Source: Pseudomonas sp. R4-35-07
GTDB taxonomy: Bacteria; Pseudomonadota; Gammaproteobacteria; Pseudomonadales; Pseudomonadaceae
Direction: 5' to 3'
NCBI RefSeq assembly: GCF_003852235.1
Contig: NZ_CP027732.1
Coordinates: forward strand, 5,456,001 to 5,520,000
Length of the DNA stretch: 64,000 nucleotides
In this document: in pieces, positions 18,307 to 28,431 of the stretch
Layout of the letters: each line of letters opens with the position of its first letter
Position numbering within the stretch: the stretch's first letter is position 1
Notes under the pieces: model-generated
What the model saw: only the letters and a program-made list of their open reading frames with translations
Database searches by the model: none
What the model was told of the DNA's origin: nothing
Position numbers and translations under genes: made by a program

Positions 18307-18687
18307 TCAAGCGGTCAGTTGCAGGCGCCAGGCGAGCAAGCCGAGGAAAAACCAGCCGAGCAGGAACGCCAGCCCGCCGAACGGCGTGATGATCCCGAGT
18401 TTGCTGATGCCGGTCAGGGTCAACAGATACAGGCTGCCGGAGAACAGCACGATGCCGACCACAAATGAAATGCCCGCCCAGGTGACCAGTCGACCAGGAA
18501 TATGCGCGGCCAGCAGCGCCACGCCAAACAACGCCAGGGTATGCACCAGTTGATACATCACGCCGGTGTGAAAGATCGCCAGGTAGTCGGCGCTCAGGCG
18601 GTTTTTCAGGGCATGGGCGGCGAACGCGCCGAGGGCGACACCGGTAAAGCCAAAAAAGGCAGCCAGCATCAGAAAGCTACGCAGCAT
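18307..18687 (-). CDS. DUF423 (YgdD/TMEM256-like) membrane protein
   Basis: A 126-residue inner-membrane protein of unknown function with four hydrophobic helices. It starts MLRSFLMLAAFFGFTGVALG and continues with the family signature FAAHALKNRL. A third helix carries GIVLFSGSLYLL and the last FLLGWFFLGLLAW. It is separated from thiS by 71 bp and divergent from mtgA across 74 bp. Confidence 0.85.
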   Translation of the reverse strand: MLRSFLMLAAFFGFTGVALGAFAAHALKNRLSADYLAIFHTGVMYQLVHTLALFGVALLAAHIPGRLVTWAGISFVVGIVLFSGSLYLLTLTGISKLGIITPFGGLAFLLGWFFLGLLAWRLQLTA

Positions 18688-18699
18688 GAGGAACTCCAG

Positions 18700-18728
18700 T
18701 CAGACTCATCGGGCAGGGTCTGTATAAT
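18700..18728 (+). promoter_or_regulatory. Possible promoter for mtgA
   Basis: A perfect TATAAT at 18723-18728 is preceded 17 bp upstream by TCAGAC, a weak -35. It lies in the 74-bp divergent space before mtgA. Confidence 0.45.
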
Positions 18729-18761
18729 GGCCCGCTCAACGGGTTCGGCCAAGCCATCTCT

Positions 18762-19484
18762 ATGCTGCGTGTCCTCTTCAATCGCTTTCTCAACGTCGTG
18801 AAATGGTTCGCCATCGGCAGTGTGCTGCTGGTGCTGCTGTTTCGCGTCGTACCGCCGCCGTTCACTGCGCTGATGGTGGAGCGCAAGGTCGAATCCTGGA
18901 TCGACGGCGAACCTATTGACCTGCAGCGCAGCTGGGTGGCGTGGGACGAGATTTCCGACGACCTCAAAGTGGCGGTGATGGCCAGTGAAGACCAGCGTTT
19001 CCCGCAACACTGGGGCTTCGACTTTGGCGCGATTCAGGCGGCGATCGTGCATAACGAGCGCGGCGGTACCATTCGCGGCGCCAGCACCTTGAGCCAGCAG
19101 GTGTCGAAGAACCTGTTCCTGTGGACCGGCCGCAGTTATCTGCGCAAGGGCCTGGAAGCCTGGTTTACCGGGTTAATCGAGGTGCTGTGGCCCAAGCAGC
19201 GCATCCTTGAGGTGTACCTCAACAGCGTGGAGTGGGACGAGGGTGTGTTCGGTGCGCAAGCAGCGGCGCGGCATCATTTCGGGGTGAGCGCCAAAGGGCT
19301 GTCGCGTCAGCAGGCCAGCTACCTGGCGGCGGTGTTGCCGAACCCACGGGTGTGGAGTGCCAGCCATCCAACCGCCTATGTGGCGCGGCGCGCGGCGTGG
19401 ATTCGCCAGCAAATGAGTCAGTTGGGTGGCGAGGACTATTTGGTCGAGTTGAACAACTCCCGCAAGGCTCCCTGGTCCGACTGA
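18762..19484 (+). CDS. mtgA: Monofunctional peptidoglycan glycosyltransferase MtgA
   Basis: A GT51-family enzyme that polymerises lipid II into glycan strands without a transpeptidase domain. The 240-residue protein has one N-terminal transmembrane helix (about residues 12-32). The catalytic motif VMASEDQRFPQHWGFDF carries the general-base Glu. Further motifs are RGASTLSQQVSKNLFLW and the EVYLNSVEWDEGVFGAQAAARHHFG segment. It stands alone, with the DUF423 gene divergent and rpoH convergent. The length is standard for the family. Confidence 0.94.
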   Translation: MLRVLFNRFLNVVKWFAIGSVLLVLLFRVVPPPFTALMVERKVESWIDGEPIDLQRSWVAWDEISDDLKVAVMASEDQRFPQHWGFDFGAIQAAIVHNERGGTIRGASTLSQQVSKNLFLWTGRSYLRKGLEAWFTGLIEVLWPKQRILEVYLNSVEWDEGVFGAQAAARHHFGVSAKGLSRQQASYLAAVLPNPRVWSASHPTAYVARRAAWIRQQMSQLGGEDYLVELNNSRKAPWSD

Positions 19485-19499
19485 CACAACACAGAAACA

Positions 19500-19593
19500 A
19501 ATGTGGGAGGGGGCTTGCTCCCGATAGCGGTGGATCAGTCACTCATATGTCGACTGACACTCTGCTATCGGGGGCAAGCCCCCTCCCACATTT
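19500..19593. repeat. REP pair (GTGGGAGGGGGCTTGC family)
   Basis: Left arm ATGTGGGAGGGGGCTTGCTC, right arm GGGCAAGCCCCCTCCCACAT, between the convergent mtgA and rpoH genes. The two arms carry different variants (CTCCCGAT on the left, ATCGGGGG on the right). Confidence 0.92.
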
Positions 19594-19616
19594 TTAACCC
19601 AGCATTGCCAGCTGGA

Positions 19617-20471
19617 TCAGGCGGCGATCGACAGCTTCAGCTTGTTCATCGCGCTTTTCTCAAGCTGACGAATCCGCTCGGCCGACACGTTGTACTTCTG
19701 CGCCAGGTCGTGCAGCGTGGCTTTTTCTTCCGCCAGCCAGCGCTGGTAGAGAATGTCACGGCTGCGGTCGTCCAGCACTTCCAGCGCTTCGTGCAGGTTG
19801 TGATTGGAGTTGTCGCTCCAGTCGGCGTCTTCCAGTTGACGCGCCGGGTCGTACCGGTGGTCTTCCAGGTAATTGGCCGGCGATTGGAAGGCGCTGTCGT
19901 CGTCTGCTTCGGCAGCCGGGTCGAAGGCCATATCATGGCCGGTCAGGCGACTTTCCATCTCGCGCACTTCACGGGGCTCCACGCCGAGGCTTTCGGCCAC
20001 GCGGTGGACTTCCTCGTTGTTCAGCCACGCCAGGCGTTTCTTCTGGCTGCGCAGGTTGAAGAACAGCTTGCGCTGGGCCTTGGTGGTCGCGACTTTCACG
20101 ATGCGCCAGTTGCGCAGGATGAATTCGTGGATTTCCGCCTTGATCCAGTGCACGGCGAACGACACCAGGCGCACACCCATTTCCGGGTTGAAACGCTTCA
20201 CCGCCTTCATCAGGCCAACGTTGCCTTCCTGAATCAGGTCAGCCTGTGCCAGCCCGTAGCCGCTATAGCTACGGGCGATATGTACGACAAAACGCAGGTG
20301 GGCGAGCACCATCTGCCGAGCCGCCCCCAAATCCTGCTCATAGTAGAGACTCTCGGCCAGTTCACGCTCCTGCTCGGGCGTCAGCAAGGGAATGCTGTTT
20401 ACCGTGTGCACATAGGCTTCCAGGTTCGCACCCGGGACCAAGGCATAAGCAGGTTGCAAAGAAGTGGTCAT
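19617..20471 (-). CDS. rpoH: Heat-shock sigma factor RpoH (sigma32)
   Basis: RpoH directs RNA polymerase to heat-shock promoters. From the ATG at 20471 ([20 protein letters not shown]) the protein has 284 residues, the usual Pseudomonas length. The region 2 core-binding segment [19 protein letters not shown] is present. The RpoH-box [14 protein letters not shown], which separates it from other sigmas, follows, and region 4 ends with [24 protein letters not shown] lies 7-8 bp before the start. In enteric and pseudomonad relatives the mRNA start region folds as a thermosensor; I did not fold it here. Confidence 0.96.
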   Translation of the reverse strand: MTTSLQPAYALVPGANLEAYVHTVNSIPLLTPEQERELAESLYYEQDLGAARQMVLAHLRFVVHIARSYSGYGLAQADLIQEGNVGLMKAVKRFNPEMGVRLVSFAVHWIKAEIHEFILRNWRIVKVATTKAQRKLFFNLRSQKKRLAWLNNEEVHRVAESLGVEPREVREMESRLTGHDMAFDPAAEADDDSAFQSPANYLEDHRYDPARQLEDADWSDNSNHNLHEALEVLDDRSRDILYQRWLAEEKATLHDLAQKYNVSAERIRQLEKSAMNKLKLSIAA

Positions 20472-20601
20472 ACGAAAAAACCTCCGACTCACATAACTCG
20501 TGCAGTTCAGCACTGCGAAAATTGACCGGGGAACCGTAGGACAAGTTCCCTAAACTGCTGACAAGGTCAATACAAACGAAACTACATTACCCTGACATTA
20601 A

Positions 20602-21624
20602 CTACTTCGGTGCCAGCTCACGTAAGTGCCGTGCCACCGCAATCCACGCACCGATATACCCCAACAATACCGCGCCAAGCAAGAGACTCAAACCATCGGC
20701 TACCGGCACCCCTGCCAGGGCAAAATCGCTGCCGTACAAGCCGGCAAGCCCGATAACCGCATCGTTCAGCCAGTTCAGGCCAAAAGCCAGCACGCCCCAG
20801 GACAAAATCCCGGCACCAAAGCCATAAAGCGCACCCATGTACAGAAAAGGACGACGCACATAGCTGTCCGTGCCGCCGACCAGTTTAATCACTTCTATCT
20901 CGGTGCGGCGGTTTTCAATATGAAGACGAATGGTATTACCTATCACCAAAAGTAATGCAGACACCAACAGCACCGTCAAACCGAACACGAAGCGGTCGCC
21001 CAGCTTGAGGATCGCGGCCAGCCGCTCTACCCAGACTAGATCAAGTTGCGCCTGTTGCACCTTGGGCATCTCTGCGAGTTTTTGTCGCAGGGCTTCCAGG
21101 GCCGGCTTGTCCACTTCATTGGGCGTCACCAGCACCACGCCTGGCAGCGGGTTCTGCGGCAGCTCTTTAAGCGCCTCGCCCAGGCCGGATTGTTGCTGGA
21201 ACTCTTCCAGCGCCTGATCGCGGCTGATGTATTCGGCATCCGCCACCCCTGGCAGGTTCTTGATCTCGTCGCGCAGGCCCTCGCCGTCCTTGGTGCTGGC
21301 GTCGAGGTTCAGGTACAGGGAAATCTGCGCCGCGCGCTGCCACGAACCGCCCAGGCGCTCCACATTATTGAGCAGCAACGACAAGCCCATTGGCAGGCTC
21401 AGGGCCACGGCCATCACCAGGCAGGTGAAAAAGCTGCCGATCGGCTGCTTGCCCAGGCGGCGCAGGCTGTCGAGCAGGCTGGCACGATGGCTTTCGATCC
21501 AGGCACGCAACAGGGTGCCAAAGTCCGGGCCGTCGTCTTCGTCGTGTTTTTTCTTTTTCGGTTGCGGGTCGGCCGGTTTCGGCGCCACGCGTTCGGATAC
21601 CTTAGGGCTGCGTGTTGCACTCAT
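20602..21624 (-). CDS. ftsX: Cell-division ABC transporter permease FtsX
   Basis: FtsX partners the ATPase FtsE at the division septum and controls periplasmic murein hydrolases through adaptors such as EnvC. The 340-residue protein has a charged cytoplasmic N-terminus of about 75 residues (PQPKKKKHDEDDGPDFG). A first transmembrane helix near residue 80 follows, then a periplasmic loop and three more helices in the C-terminal FtsX domain. The ATG overlaps the ftsE stop by 4 bp. It ends 130 bp before rpoH, as in other gammaproteobacteria. Confidence 0.94.
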   Translation of the reverse strand: MSATRSPKVSERVAPKPADPQPKKKKHDEDDGPDFGTLLRAWIESHRASLLDSLRRLGKQPIGSFFTCLVMAVALSLPMGLSLLLNNVERLGGSWQRAAQISLYLNLDASTKDGEGLRDEIKNLPGVADAEYISRDQALEEFQQQSGLGEALKELPQNPLPGVVLVTPNEVDKPALEALRQKLAEMPKVQQAQLDLVWVERLAAILKLGDRFVFGLTVLLVSALLLVIGNTIRLHIENRRTEIEVIKLVGGTDSYVRRPFLYMGALYGFGAGILSWGVLAFGLNWLNDAVIGLAGLYGSDFALAGVPVADGLSLLLGAVLLGYIGAWIAVARHLRELAPK

Positions 21625-22288
21625 ACGCCGGCCTCCCCGTCGCCGATCAAACGACCGCGTTGCAGGGTCAGCATGCGATGGCGCATGCGCGCAATCAGCG
21701 CCAGGTCGTGGCTGGCGATCAACACGCTGGTGCCCAGCCGGTTGATGTCTTCGAACACCCCCATGATCTCGGCCGCCAGGCGCGGGTCGAGGTTACCGGT
21801 GGGTTCATCCGCCAGCAGCAAGGCCGGGCGGTGAACGATGGCGCGTGCGATACCGACGCGCTGTTGCTGGCCGGTGGACAGGTCGCCGGGGTAGAGGTCG
21901 GTCTTGTCCGACAAGGCCACGCGCTCCAGGGCTGAATCGACCCGCTTGACGATCTCGGCCTTGGACAGCCCGAGAATCTGCAGGGGCAAGGCAATGTTGT
22001 TGAACACCGTGCGGTCGAACAGCAACTGGTGGTTTTGAAACACCACGCCAATCTGACGGCGCAGGAACGGGATCTGCGCATTGCTGATGGTGGCCAGGTC
22101 CTGTCCCGCCAGCAGCAGCTTGCCGGTGGTTGGGCGCTCCATGGCCAGCAGCAGGCGCAACAAGGTGCTCTTACCGGCGCCGGAATGCCCGGTCACGAAC
22201 AAAAACTCGCCCCGCCGTACTCGAAAGCTCAGCTCATGCAAGCCCACATGCCCGTTGGCGTAGCGTTTACCGACCTGTTCGAATCGAA

Positions 22289-22292
<4 letters not shown>
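21621..22292 (-). CDS. ftsE: Cell-division ATP-binding protein FtsE
   Basis: An ABC ATPase of 223 residues that drives FtsX. Walker A is GHSGAGKSTLLRLL, the signature LSTGQQQRVGIARAI, and Walker B LLLADEPTGNLD followed by the switch His in LIASHD. It overlaps ftsY upstream and ftsX downstream by 4 bp each (ATGA), so the three genes form one tightly coupled operon. Confidence 0.96.
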
Positions 22293-23656
<1,364 letters not shown>

Positions 23657-23887
23657 GGAGACGGCTATCTCAAGGTAGCGACGCGCCAGCAGGCGCTTCG
23701 GTAAATAAAATTCGATGCGTAACAGACTGTTTTTTAGCCAGCTCGTTCATGCGCAACATTTTGAAGGCCAAAATAGAGCCTCAACAAGACAGCCGCAGTG
23801 GCCGCCCCTAAGTCGGATCGGTATCCTAGCACCTCCTCGCCCGCCGACGCTAAGACCAAGCGGGCAGTCCAACAGGTTAAAAAACGA

Positions 23888-25243
23888 ATGAATGCTCTAG
23901 CCCGCCGCGCCGCAGGCCTGCTGCTCAGCACAGTTTGTCTGCCCCTTTCAGCTTTGGCTGCCGACCCACAACCCACCCACGAATTCACCCTCGACAACGG
24001 CCTCAAGGTGGTCGTGCGCGAAGATCATCGCGCGCCGGTGGTGGTTTCCCAGGTCTGGTACAAGGTCGGCTCGAGCTACGAAACCCCGGGCCAGACCGGT
24101 TTGTCCCATGCCCTGGAACATATGATGTTCAAGGGCAGCGCCAAGGTCGGCCCCGGCGAAGCCTCGCTGATCCTGCGCGACCTGGGCGCTGAAGAAAACG
24201 CCTTCACCAGTGACGACTACACCGCTTATTACCAGGTGCTGGCCCGCGACCGCCTGGGCGTGGCCTTCGAACTGGAAGCCGACCGTATGGCCAGCCTGCG
24301 CCTGCCGGCCGATGAGTTCAGCCGCGAAATCGAGGTCATCAAGGAAGAGCGCCGCCTGCGCACCGACGACAACCCGATGTCCAAGGCCTATGAACGCTTC
24401 AAGGCCATGGCCTTCCCGGCCAGCGGCTATCACACGCCCACCATCGGCTGGATGGCTGACCTTGAGCGCATGAAGGTCGAGGAACTGCGCCACTGGTACC
24501 AGGCCTGGTACGTGCCGAACAACGCGACCCTGGTAGTGGTCGGCGACGTCACGCCGGACGAGGTGAAAAACCTGGCCCAGCGCTACTTCGGCCCGATCCC
24601 CAAGCGTGACGTCCCGCCAGCCAAGGTCCCGATGGAGCTGGCCGAGCCCGGCGAGCGCCTGCTGACCCTGCACGTGCAAACCCAGCTGCCCAGCGTGTTC
24701 CTCGGTTTCAACGTGCCGAGCCTGGCCACTGCCGAGGACAAGCGCTCGGTACAAACGCTGCGCCTGATCTCGGCCCTGCTCGACGGCGGTTACAGCGCGC
24801 GTATCTCCGAGCAGCTGGAGCGGGGTGAAGAACTCGTCTCCGCCGCGTCCACCGATTATGACGCCTTCACTCGCGGCGACACGCTGTTCATGCTGACCGC
24901 CACGCCCAACCAGCAGAAGAAAAAGACCGTCGCCCAAGCCGAAGCCGGCCTGTGGCGCCTGTTGGAAGAGCTAAAAGCCAAGCCGCCAACCGTCGAAGAG
25001 CTGGAACGCATCCGCGCCCAGGTGATTGCGGGCGTGGTCTACCAGCGCGACTCCATCACCGCCCAGGCCACGGCGATCGGCTCGCTGGAGACCGTAGGCC
25101 TGTCCTGGAAGCTGATGGACACTGAGCTTGCCGACCTGCAAAGCGTCACCCCGGAAGATATCCAAAAAGCTGCACGCACCTATTTCACCCGCGAACGTCT
25201 GAGCGTCGCCCATGTTTTGCCTGAGGAGACCGCTCATGAGTGA
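23888..25243 (+). CDS. M16-family zinc peptidase, catalytic subunit
   Basis: A periplasmic or exported pitrilysin/insulinase-type protease of 451 residues. A signal peptide (MNALARRAAGLLLSTVCLPLSALA) precedes the domain. The inverted zinc motif HxxEH is complete at His74-Ala-Leu-Glu77-His78. The distal ligand region EVIKEERRLRTDDNP follows about 75 residues later. The gene partly overlaps the next M16 gene, whose product lacks the zinc motif; such pairs act as heterodimers in known bacterial M16B proteases. The start at 23888 was chosen because it begins the signal peptide. The substrate is unknown. Confidence 0.9.
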   Translation: MNALARRAAGLLLSTVCLPLSALAADPQPTHEFTLDNGLKVVVREDHRAPVVVSQVWYKVGSSYETPGQTGLSHALEHMMFKGSAKVGPGEASLILRDLGAEENAFTSDDYTAYYQVLARDRLGVAFELEADRMASLRLPADEFSREIEVIKEERRLRTDDNPMSKAYERFKAMAFPASGYHTPTIGWMADLERMKVEELRHWYQAWYVPNNATLVVVGDVTPDEVKNLAQRYFGPIPKRDVPPAKVPMELAEPGERLLTLHVQTQLPSVFLGFNVPSLATAEDKRSVQTLRLISALLDGGYSARISEQLERGEELVSAASTDYDAFTRGDTLFMLTATPNQQKKKTVAQAEAGLWRLLEELKAKPPTVEELERIRAQVIAGVVYQRDSITAQATAIGSLETVGLSWKLMDTELADLQSVTPEDIQKAARTYFTRERLSVAHVLPEETAHE

Positions 25244-26726
25244 CCGCAAGAGCAACCGCCTGATTCTGCCCGGCCTGATCGCCGTCACCTTGATCGCGGC
25301 CGGTGCTGTGTACCTGTTGCGCCCGAGCGAGTCGGTCGCCAGCCAGGCCCTGGACAAGGCCCAAACGGCCAACACACTGCAATCGCTGGCTGAACTGGAC
25401 GGCAAGGCGCCGACCAACCGCAAGCTAGACGTGCAAACCTGGAACACCGCCGAAGGCGCCAAGGTGCTGTTCGTCGAAGCCCATGAACTGCCGATGTTCG
25501 ACGTGCGCATCCTGTTCGCCGCCGGCAGCAGCCAGGACGGCGATGTGCCGGGCCTGGCCCTGATGACCAATGCCATGCTCAACGAAGGCGTGCCGGGCAA
25601 GGACGTCAGCCAGATCGCCAGCGGCTTTGAAGGCCTGGGGGCCGACTTTGGCAATGGCGCCTATCGCGATATGGCCCTGGTATCCCTGCGCAGCTTGAGC
25701 GACAGCGACAAACGCGATGCCGCACTCGCGCTGTTTGATGACGTGATCGGCAAGCCGACCTTCCCGGCCGACTCACTGGCACGCATCAAGAATCAGATCC
25801 TGGCCGGCTTCGAATACCAGAAACAGAATCCCGCCAAGCTGGCGAGCATCGAGCTGTTCAAGCGCCTGTACGGCGACCATCCGTATGCCCACCCAAGCGA
25901 AGGCACGCCTGAAAGCGTGCCGGCGATTACCGTGCAACAGCTGCAGGCATTCCACGCCAAGGCTTATGCGGCAGGCAATGCCGTGATCGCGGTGGTGGGC
26001 GACCTGACCCGCGCCGAAGCCGAAGCCATGACCGCCAAGGTCTCTGCCGCGTTGCCCAAGGGCCCGGCCCTGGCGAAGATTGCCCAGCCAACCGAGCCAA
26101 AGGCCGGCCTGAGCCGCATCGAGTTTCCCTCCAAGCAGACCCACCTGCTGTTTGCCCAGTTGGGCATCGATCGCGCCGACCCGGACTACGCTGCACTGTC
26201 CCTGGGCAACCAGATTCTGGGCGGCGGCGGTTTCGGCACGCGGTTGATGAGCGAAGTGCGTGAAAAACGCGGCCTTACCTACGGCGTGTACTCCGGCTTC
26301 TCGCCGATGCAGGTGCGCGGCCCGTTCATGATCAACCTGCAAACCCGCGCCGAAATGAGCGGCGGCACGTTGCGCCTGGTCGAAGACGTCGTGGCCGACT
26401 ACCTCAAGACCGGCCCCACCCAGAAAGAGCTGGATGACGCCAAGCGCGAACTGGCCGGCAGCTTCCCGCTGTCCACCGCGAGCAACGCCGATATCGTCGG
26501 GCAGCTCGGCGCCATGGGTTTCTATAACCTGCCGCTGAGCTATCTGGAGGATTTCATGAAACAATCCCAGGCCCTGACCGTGGAGCAGGTCAAGGCTGCA
26601 ATGAACAAACACTTGAGCGCCGACAAGATGGTCATCGTGACCGCCGGCCCGACGATTGCGCAAAAGCCACTACCGCCCCCCACTGATAAACCTGCCGAGC
26701 AGCCGCTCGGGGTTCCGGAGCATTAA
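25236..26726 (+). CDS. M16-family peptidase homologue, non-catalytic partner
   Basis: A 496-residue M16 protein encoded directly after, and overlapping by 8 bp, the zinc-binding M16 subunit. The N-terminus has an uncleaved-looking membrane anchor (LILPGLIAVTLIAAGAVYLL). At the position of HxxEH the sequence reads ALMTNAMLNEG, so the metal site is absent. The conserved substrate-binding segment GGGFGTRLMSEVREKRGLTY is retained. This is the usual division of labour in M16B pairs, where one subunit cuts and the other supplies the Arg/Tyr residues. rsmD follows with a TAATG overlap. Confidence 0.88.
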   Translation: MSDRKSNRLILPGLIAVTLIAAGAVYLLRPSESVASQALDKAQTANTLQSLAELDGKAPTNRKLDVQTWNTAEGAKVLFVEAHELPMFDVRILFAAGSSQDGDVPGLALMTNAMLNEGVPGKDVSQIASGFEGLGADFGNGAYRDMALVSLRSLSDSDKRDAALALFDDVIGKPTFPADSLARIKNQILAGFEYQKQNPAKLASIELFKRLYGDHPYAHPSEGTPESVPAITVQQLQAFHAKAYAAGNAVIAVVGDLTRAEAEAMTAKVSAALPKGPALAKIAQPTEPKAGLSRIEFPSKQTHLLFAQLGIDRADPDYAALSLGNQILGGGGFGTRLMSEVREKRGLTYGVYSGFSPMQVRGPFMINLQTRAEMSGGTLRLVEDVVADYLKTGPTQKELDDAKRELAGSFPLSTASNADIVGQLGAMGFYNLPLSYLEDFMKQSQALTVEQVKAAMNKHLSADKMVIVTAGPTIAQKPLPPPTDKPAEQPLGVPEH

Positions 26727-27331
26727 TGGCCAGTTCATCTCGCCCGAAAAAACCTGTCCACAACGTACATAACGGTGTGGGCCAACTGCGCATCATTGGC
26801 GGTGAATGGGGCAGCCGCAAGCTGAGCTTCCCCGATGTCGTGGGCCTGCGCCCGACGCCAGATCGCGTGCGCGAAACCTTGTTCAACTGGCTTGCGCCCT
26901 ACATCGGCGGCGCCAAGGTGCTCGACCCGTTTGCGGGCAGTGGCGCGCTGTTCCTGGAGGCGCTGTCCCGTGGCGCCTCCCAGGCCCAGGCGCTGGATGC
27001 TAGCAATGTGGCGGTGTCCAGCCTCAAAGAACACTTGGGCACGTTGCGCTGCACCAACGGCCAGGTTCAGACCGCCGACGCCTTACGCTACCTGGAAACC
27101 CAGGCGGCCAGCGAATACGACGTGGTGTTCCTCGACCCACCGTTCAACCAGAACCTGCTGCCGACCGTGTGCGCATTGCTGGAAGAACGCCAATGGTTGG
27201 CGCCGGATGCGTGGGTCTACACTGAAAGCGAGACAGCGCCGTCGACGCTCGGCCTGCCGGGGAGCTGGCGCTTGCACCGTGAGCAGAAGTCCGGGCGGGT
27301 TTATTACGCGTTGTGGCACCGCACCCTGTAG
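26726..27331 (+). CDS. rsmD: 16S rRNA (guanine966-N2)-methyltransferase RsmD
   Basis: RsmD methylates G966 of 16S rRNA during 30S assembly. The 201-residue protein has RIIGGEWGSRKL, TPDRVRETLFNWL, the SAM motif VLDPFAGSGALFLEAL and the catalytic VVFLDPPF (family N/D-PPF/Y). The start overlaps the stop of the preceding M16 gene. Its own stop codon, TAG at 27329-27331, lies in the TGTAGGAGCGAGCT sequence of a truncated REP, so a repeat defines the end of the gene. The last residues (ALWHRTL) look normal, so the cut has probably not removed essential sequence. Confidence 0.94.
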   Translation: MASSSRPKKPVHNVHNGVGQLRIIGGEWGSRKLSFPDVVGLRPTPDRVRETLFNWLAPYIGGAKVLDPFAGSGALFLEALSRGASQAQALDASNVAVSSLKEHLGTLRCTNGQVQTADALRYLETQAASEYDVVFLDPPFNQNLLPTVCALLEERQWLAPDAWVYTESETAPSTLGLPGSWRLHREQKSGRVYYALWHRTL

Positions 27332-27344
27332 GAGCGAGCTTGTC
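27327..27344 (+). repeat. Truncated REP (TGTAGGAGCGAGCTTG) supplying the rsmD stop
   Basis: TGTAGGAGCGAGCTTGT matches the left arm of the second REP family but breaks off after the palindrome centre. No right arm follows before the next gene at 27361. Confidence 0.85.
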
Positions 27345-27360
27345 AGGCAGCGAGTATTTC

Positions 27361-28356
27361 ATGACGGCATCTGTGGACCGCTTCACCCCCGCCTTCGGCC
27401 TCGGCAACCCCCATCTGCAAACGCTGTGGGGGCCGCTATGGCGTCCCACCACGCATATCGAGCGTCAGCGCGAACGCCTGTGGCTGGAAGACGGCGACTT
27501 TCTGGACCTCGACTGGCACGGCCCACATGACGTGCACGCGCCTCTGGTGCTGGTGCTGCACGGGCTGACCGGTTCGTCCAATTCGCCCTACGTGGCCGGC
27601 CTGCAAAAGGCGCTCGCCGCCCAAGGCTGGGCCAGCGCAGCCTTGAACTGGCGCGGTTGCTCAGGCGAGCCGAATTTGTTGGCCCGCAGCTACCATTCCG
27701 GTGCCAGCGAAGATCTGGCGGCAGCGATCGCCCATCTGCGTGCCAAGCGGCCGTTGGCGCCGTTATATGCGGTGGGTTATTCCTTGGGCGGCAATGTATT
27801 GCTCAAGCACCTGGGGGAAACCGGCGACGCCTCCGGGCTGCAAGGCGCGGCGGCGGTATCGGTGCCGTTTCGCCTGGATCAATGCGCGGACCGTATCGGG
27901 ATTGGCTTTTCGCGGGTGTATCAGAAGCACTTTATGCGCGAGATGCTGGCTTATATCCGCGTCAAGCAACGCCAGTTTTTGCAGGACGGCCGACAAGACG
28001 GGCTCAACACCCTGGAGGCGTTGGGTCCGTTGGAGAAAATGCGCACGTTCTGGGATTTCGATGGCCGGGTCACCGCGCCGCTGCACGGTTTCCTCAGCGC
28101 CGAGGATTACTACCGCCGCGCCTCGAGTCGCTATTACCTGGGCGCTATCCGCACGCCGACGTTGATTATCCAGGCGGCGGATGACCCGTTTGTGTTTGCC
28201 CACAGTTTGCCCGAAGCCAGTGAGCTATCAGACTGTACCGAGTTCGAGCTGACGGCCAAGGGCGGGCATGTGGGGTTTGTAGAGGGTTCGCTGAAACGCC
28301 CCGGCTACTACCTGGAACGCCGCATCCCCCAATGGCTACTGGCACAACACGGATAA
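27361..28356 (+). CDS. YheT-like alpha/beta hydrolase
   Basis: A 331-residue hydrolase of the YheT/ABHD1-3 family. The N-terminal TPAFGLGNPHLQTLWGPLWR is diagnostic. Next come LVLVLHGLTGSSNSPY, the nucleophile elbow AVGYSLGGNVLLKHL (Ser in GxSxG), an Asp in IQAADDPFV and the catalytic His in AKGGHVGFVEG. Substrates of bacterial members are mostly unknown, with esterase activity reported for relatives. It starts 29 bp after rsmD with a truncated REP between. A large repeat island follows. Confidence 0.88.
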   Translation: MTASVDRFTPAFGLGNPHLQTLWGPLWRPTTHIERQRERLWLEDGDFLDLDWHGPHDVHAPLVLVLHGLTGSSNSPYVAGLQKALAAQGWASAALNWRGCSGEPNLLARSYHSGASEDLAAAIAHLRAKRPLAPLYAVGYSLGGNVLLKHLGETGDASGLQGAAAVSVPFRLDQCADRIGIGFSRVYQKHFMREMLAYIRVKQRQFLQDGRQDGLNTLEALGPLEKMRTFWDFDGRVTAPLHGFLSAEDYYRRASSRYYLGAIRTPTLIIQAADDPFVFAHSLPEASELSDCTEFELTAKGGHVGFVEGSLKRPGYYLERRIPQWLLAQHG

Positions 28357-28431
28357 AAATGTGGGAGGGGGCTTGCCCCCGATAGCAGTGGGTCAGCTAG
28401 AGATCAGCTAGCTGATACCCCCCTATCGGGG

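Noticed and set aside
19503..20525. 340-codon frame opposite rpoH
   Set aside because: rpoH is unmistakable on the other strand and covers most of it; the beginning of the frame is a REP translation.
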